Assembly: GCF_042854845.1 (NCBI RefSeq) | Contig: NZ_AP031498.1 | Span: 5,084,001-5,148,000, forward strand | DNA: 64,000 nt | Direction: 5' to 3' | DNA from: Maricurvus nonylphenolicus | GTDB taxonomy: Bacteria > Pseudomonadota > Gammaproteobacteria > Pseudomonadales > Cellvibrionaceae | In this document: in pieces, positions 60,847 to 64,000 of the stretch | How positions within the stretch are numbered: position 1 is the stretch's first letter | How the letters are laid out: every line of letters starts with the position of its first letter | Program-made: the position numbers and the translations under genes | Notes under the pieces: generated by a model | Database searches by the model: none | The model's input: the letters and a program-made list of their open reading frames with translations, nothing else | What the model was told of the DNA's origin: nothing

Positions 60847-62052
60847 ATGACCGACTGCACAACACCAGACAAACCAGGCAATGTTATCGAGGTGTTTATC
60901 ACCTTTTTGAAATTGGGCCTCACCTCCTTTGGTGGCCCAGTGGCCCACCTGGGATACTTCCGCAAGGAATTGGTAGAGCGCCAGCGTTGGGTCAATGATC
61001 ATGATTTCAGTCAGTTACTGGCCATCAGTCAGTTTTTACCGGGGCCTGCGAGTAGCCAGTTAGGGTTTACGCTGGGGTTACTGCGCGCCGGTTGGCTTGG
61101 CGCCCTGGCAGCCTTTTTGGCGTTCACTCTGCCGTCAGCGTTTTTACTGTTTGCCTTTGCCTACTTTCTACCGGCGCTATCAGGTAGCGCTGGTGAAGCC
61201 GCCATTCACGGTTTAAAACTAGTGGCCTGTGCAGTGGTAGCCGATGCCGTGCTAGGCATGTCCAAGAAACTCTGCCCGGATAGAACCCGCAAGACCATCG
61301 CCGTATTGGCGGTGTGTGTTTTATTAATCAGTGGTTCCGCCTGGTTGCAGATATTTGTAGTGATTGCTGGCGCTCTGGCTGGCATGGCGTTTTGTCAGGG
61401 GCCCACAGTACCCACCGACTCCGCTATACGCGTTAACTATGGCAAACGCCTGGGCAGTATTTTGCTCGCCGCGTTTTTCCTGCTGCTGTTTGCATTGCCA
61501 ATTCTGGCCACACAACAGGATGCTCTTGTTGTTATTGCTGAAGCCTTTTACCGTGCCGGCGCCTTGGTATTTGGTGGTGGACATGTGGTGTTACCGCTGC
61601 TGGAAGACAGCATGGTGAATTCTGGCTGGGTATCTGAAGAAACTTTCCTCGCCGGCTATGGTGCATCGCAGGCGATACCTGGGCCTATGTTTGCGTTCTC
61701 GGCCTTTTTAGGCAGTGTCATACCAACAGAACACTCGGCATTTATCAGCTCGGCTACGGCGTTGCTATTTATGTTCCTGCCTGGCTTTCTGTTAGTCGCG
61801 GCGATAATGCCTTTCTGGCAAGCCATTTCAAATAATGCCAAGGCGGCCAATGCCATTGCTGGTATTAATGCTGCGGTGGTGGGACTTTTAGCTGCTGCAC
61901 TTTACGACCCAATTTTTACCTCGGGTGTAACTTCAGCTGCAGATCTGGCCATCGCCGTAGTGGCGTTTGCACTGCTAGCCGTATGGCGTTTGTCACCTCT
62001 ATGGGTAGTCGCCTGGTGCGTTGTTGCCAGCCTTGCACTGATCGCCATTTAA
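60847..62052 (+). CDS. chrA: Chromate transporter ChrA, two-domain
   Basis: A 401-residue inner-membrane CHR protein with two homologous halves. Half 1 has GLTSFGGPVAHLGYFRKELV then ERQRWV and FLPGPASSQLGFTLG. Half 2 has AGALVFGGGHVVLPLLEDSM and ASQAIPGPMFAFSAFLG. The GGP and PGP motifs are the family marks. It exports chromate and may accept sulfate-like anions. No regulator chrB is nearby. It converges with the TonB receptor across a terminator. Confidence 0.92.
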   Translation: MTDCTTPDKPGNVIEVFITFLKLGLTSFGGPVAHLGYFRKELVERQRWVNDHDFSQLLAISQFLPGPASSQLGFTLGLLRAGWLGALAAFLAFTLPSAFLLFAFAYFLPALSGSAGEAAIHGLKLVACAVVADAVLGMSKKLCPDRTRKTIAVLAVCVLLISGSAWLQIFVVIAGALAGMAFCQGPTVPTDSAIRVNYGKRLGSILLAAFFLLLFALPILATQQDALVVIAEAFYRAGALVFGGGHVVLPLLEDSMVNSGWVSEETFLAGYGASQAIPGPMFAFSAFLGSVIPTEHSAFISSATALLFMFLPGFLLVAAIMPFWQAISNNAKAANAIAGINAAVVGLLAAALYDPIFTSGVTSAADLAIAVVAFALLAVWRLSPLWVVAWCVVASLALIAI

Positions 62053-62061
62053 ATTAAAAAA

Positions 62062-62101
62062 GGGAAACCGCTATCCAACAAGATTCAATAGCGAGTTTCC
62101 C
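62062..62101. terminator. Hairpin between chrA and the TonB receptor
   Basis: GGGAAACCGCTAT pairs with ATAGCGAGTTTCCC (one mismatch) around a 13-base loop. An A-run precedes it, so on the minus strand it is followed by T residues. It lies after the receptor stop and most likely ends that transcript. Confidence 0.7.
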
Positions 62102-62129
62102 AATAGAGTACGGAGAAAGAATTCTCGAC

Positions 62130-64000
62130 TTAGAAGTTATAGGTAAAGTCTACGCCCCACATCCGAGGTTCGTTGCGGGTGTAGGAGGTTACCGCCATTG
62201 GTACACCGGTACCGGCAGAAAGCGCACTGAGCACACCGTTGGCGACAGCACTGTTGTCGTCATCGCGGTAGGCTTTGTCAGTCAGATTGGTGCCCCACAC
62301 AGCCACTTCCCAGGTTTCATCGGCCGAAAGCAAACTCAAGCGCGCATTCAGCAAACCGTAGGATCCGGACTCATTATCGGACTCAGTAATCACAACACCA
62401 GGATCACCAACACCACTGGTAGCAGAGGTCAGAGACGCAGCAGTACTGTTGGATAAACGTTGGCTCGTGCGATAAGTGTAAGTGGTGTTAAAGCGCAGAT
62501 CACCAATATCGGCGACAGGCAGTACGTAATCAATCACGGCTGTGGTTGTCCAACGAGGCGCACGTAATAGATCCTGACCTTTTGGAATCGCCACTTCACC
62601 AGCATCGGTTAATACATCCTTGGCGTATTCCGTTTCCAGATAACCCACCAACAAACCCAGATTAAGACTTTCTGTGGCGGCAAATGCAATATCCAGATCA
62701 ACCCCGTGGCTTTCTGCTTCTGGAGCGCTTAAATCCAGTGCAGTACCGGGTACATTCAAGTCGGCCATCTGCAACTGATAGTTTTCAAACTCTGTGAAGA
62801 AAGCAGCCATATTAATGCGCAAGCGACCATCGTAGGTAGTCATCTTAACGCCAGCTTCGTAATTAGTAGTGGTCTCTTTATCGAAGGGATTAAAAGCCTC
62901 ACCGGCTAGCGCAGCTGCCACGCCCACTGTTGAACCAAAACCACCAGATTTATAACCGGTTGAAACACCGGCATAGACCATAGTGTCTTCATCAACCTGG
63001 TAGTCAACAACGATACGCCCAGATACATCATCCCAATCGGCAGAATCTTTGGTCTTGCCATTTAAGAAATGATCGGGAACCGTCGCAAAAAAGGTCGCTT
63101 CAGCTTGCTGAGACGGTTTGAATTCTGAGGTTTTTTCGTCGTAGGAATAACGCAGGCCGGTGGTTAAATTTAACTTATCCGTTAAATGCCAAATCACATC
63201 ACCAAACAGCGAGTAGCTTTCGGTATCAATCAACGATTTTTGACTATCATCATAGTAGGTACCGGTCAGCGCAGAGGGCGTCATAGAAATAATGTTTGCC
63301 ATCGCAATCGCGGGTAAGGCTAACGGTTCAAGCTGCTCACCTTCACTCTTGTAGTAGTTAAAACCAGCAAACCAATCTGCTTTATCGCTAATACCACTTA
63401 AGCGGAATTCCTGTGAATACTCATCGGCTTCAATTTCGAAACGATCAACCAAAACCGGCAAGTTTAGCGTGGTGCCGTTAATGGCATCCGGAATTAATGA
63501 TAGAGAACCATTGCCCACCTGCATATCCACTTCTGCTTTGCGGTAAGAACTGATAGAGGTAAAAGTCAATTCATCCGATAAATCCCAGGTTACCTTTGCC
63601 GATAAGCCGTGAGATTTCCTTTCCACAAAGGGTTCGGCCGTCGTACCATCCAACAAACGCGTGGTACTTGGCGCCGCCTTGTCATCGATATCTTGCGTGG
63701 TAATACCGGGTGAGGCTTTTTCCAGAATATAACCGCCCTGGGTGTTGTCGACATTGGAGTAGTCGGCCGTCAACTCAACGGACAAATCCTCTTGCGCCAT
63801 CCATAACAGCTTGGCACGTGCAGTGGACTGGTCCTGTTCATACAGATCATCACCACCGTCGAGGTTTTCCTGCCAGCCATCGCGCTTGCGCAGGGAGCCA
63901 TTAACACGCAACAACAGGTTCTCGGTTAAGGGCGTGTTATACATAGCCTGCACAGTACGTAAGTCTTCACGACCTACACCAACTTTTAAACGGCCTTCCA
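62130..64000 (-). CDS. TonB-dependent outer-membrane receptor, C-terminal part (partial)
   Basis: At least 620 residues of barrel. The frame stays open to the right edge, so the plug domain and TonB box lie outside. TENLLLRVNGSLRKRDGWQE, STGYKSGGFGS, FDKETTTNYEAGVKMTTYDG, NTTYTYRTSQRL and the final RMWGVDFTYNF are typical of TonB receptors of the siderophore/B12/polyphenol type. The substrate is unknown. An internal ATG at 63953 should not be taken as the start. Confidence 0.9.
   Translation of the reverse strand, partial: EGRLKVGVGREDLRTVQAMYNTPLTENLLLRVNGSLRKRDGWQENLDGGDDLYEQDQSTARAKLLWMAQEDLSVELTADYSNVDNTQGGYILEKASPGITTQDIDDKAAPSTTRLLDGTTAEPFVERKSHGLSAKVTWDLSDELTFTSISSYRKAEVDMQVGNGSLSLIPDAINGTTLNLPVLVDRFEIEADEYSQEFRLSGISDKADWFAGFNYYKSEGEQLEPLALPAIAMANIISMTPSALTGTYYDDSQKSLIDTESYSLFGDVIWHLTDKLNLTTGLRYSYDEKTSEFKPSQQAEATFFATVPDHFLNGKTKDSADWDDVSGRIVVDYQVDEDTMVYAGVSTGYKSGGFGSTVGVAAALAGEAFNPFDKETTTNYEAGVKMTTYDGRLRINMAAFFTEFENYQLQMADLNVPGTALDLSAPEAESHGVDLDIAFAATESLNLGLLVGYLETEYAKDVLTDAGEVAIPKGQDLLRAPRWTTTAVIDYVLPVADIGDLRFNTTYTYRTSQRLSNSTAASLTSATSGVGDPGVVITESDNESGSYGLLNARLSLLSADETWEVAVWGTNLTDKAYRDDDNSAVANGVLSALSAGTGVPMAVTSYTRNEPRMWGVDFTYNF

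Noticed and set aside
1..64000. tRNA, rRNA, CRISPR array, prophage or intact insertion sequence
   Set aside because: No cloverleaf with T-loop GGTTCGAAT, no regular direct repeats with unique spacers, and no integrase, transposase or phage structural gene was found on either strand.

Overview
The window looks like a chromosomal segment of a marine-type gammaproteobacterium, perhaps Cellvibrionales/Pseudomonas-like. The reasons are the conserved block queG / nnrD-tsaE-amiB-mutL / miaA-hfq-hflX-hflK-hflC-DUF2065-hisZ-purA, the orn/rsgA/psd cluster, a split class II ribonucleotide reductase (nrdJa-nrdJb) of the Pseudomonas kind, and a MutL carrying the DMHA-type endonuclease motif. The genus is an inference. 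No tRNA, rRNA, CRISPR array, phage or intact transposase was seen.

Region 1 (1-15 kb) is an anaerobic / nitrate-respiration locus: the moeA 3' end, a UbiH/UbiM-type flavin hydroxylase, a CBS-pair protein, a fused PP2C phosphatase-protein kinase, two NarK-type nitrate/nitrite transporters, NnrS, a DGC-domain putative zinc protein, a porin, moaA and moaB behind a Moco-type riboswitch, and nrdJab. Five FNR/ANR-like boxes (TTGAy-N4-mTCAA) lie before the hydroxylase, CBS, narK, porin and nrdJ genes. This suggests one O2/NO-controlled regulon that couples nitrate transport, molybdenum cofactor supply and O2-independent dNTP synthesis.

Region 2 (15-21.5 kb) is accessory. It holds a LysR regulator, a periplasmic solute-binding protein, a small soluble protein resembling only the signalling tip of a chemoreceptor, an ODP-type di-iron metallo-beta-lactamase-fold protein, and a eukaryotic-type HisA. 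A LeuO-like LysR gene then precedes three serial tiny genes for 25-30-residue hydrophobic peptides. Each peptide gene has its own LysR-type operator, promoter, Shine-Dalgarno and terminator, with identical operator-to-promoter spacing. This is the most novel-looking system in the window.

Region 3 (21.6-46.5 kb) is core genome: purine and histidine genes, the Hfl protease modulators, Hfq, tRNA and DNA repair, cell-wall amidase, queuosine, orn/rsgA, an HDOD protein, a rhodanese and psd. It is interrupted between miaA and mutL by an operon for a PstS-like periplasmic protein, an outer-membrane barrel and a GGDEF-EAL enzyme.

Region 4 (46.5-54.3 kb) is an AT-rich to mixed accessory island: an orphan lipoprotein, a secreted four-cysteine mini-protein, a VOC protein, small membrane proteins, a GNAT, an attenuator-like leader before a P-loop kinase, a hydrolase, an SDR and a 46-residue protein. 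Region 5 (54.3-64 kb) carries metabolic genes (O-acetylhomoserine sulfhydrylase, RluA-type pseudouridine synthase, SDR, AraC regulator, solute-binding protein, zinc-type dehydrogenase, chromate transporter) and the 3' part of a TonB-dependent receptor. Two families of dispersed palindromes, REP/BIME-like and GGGTC-type, sit between genes throughout.
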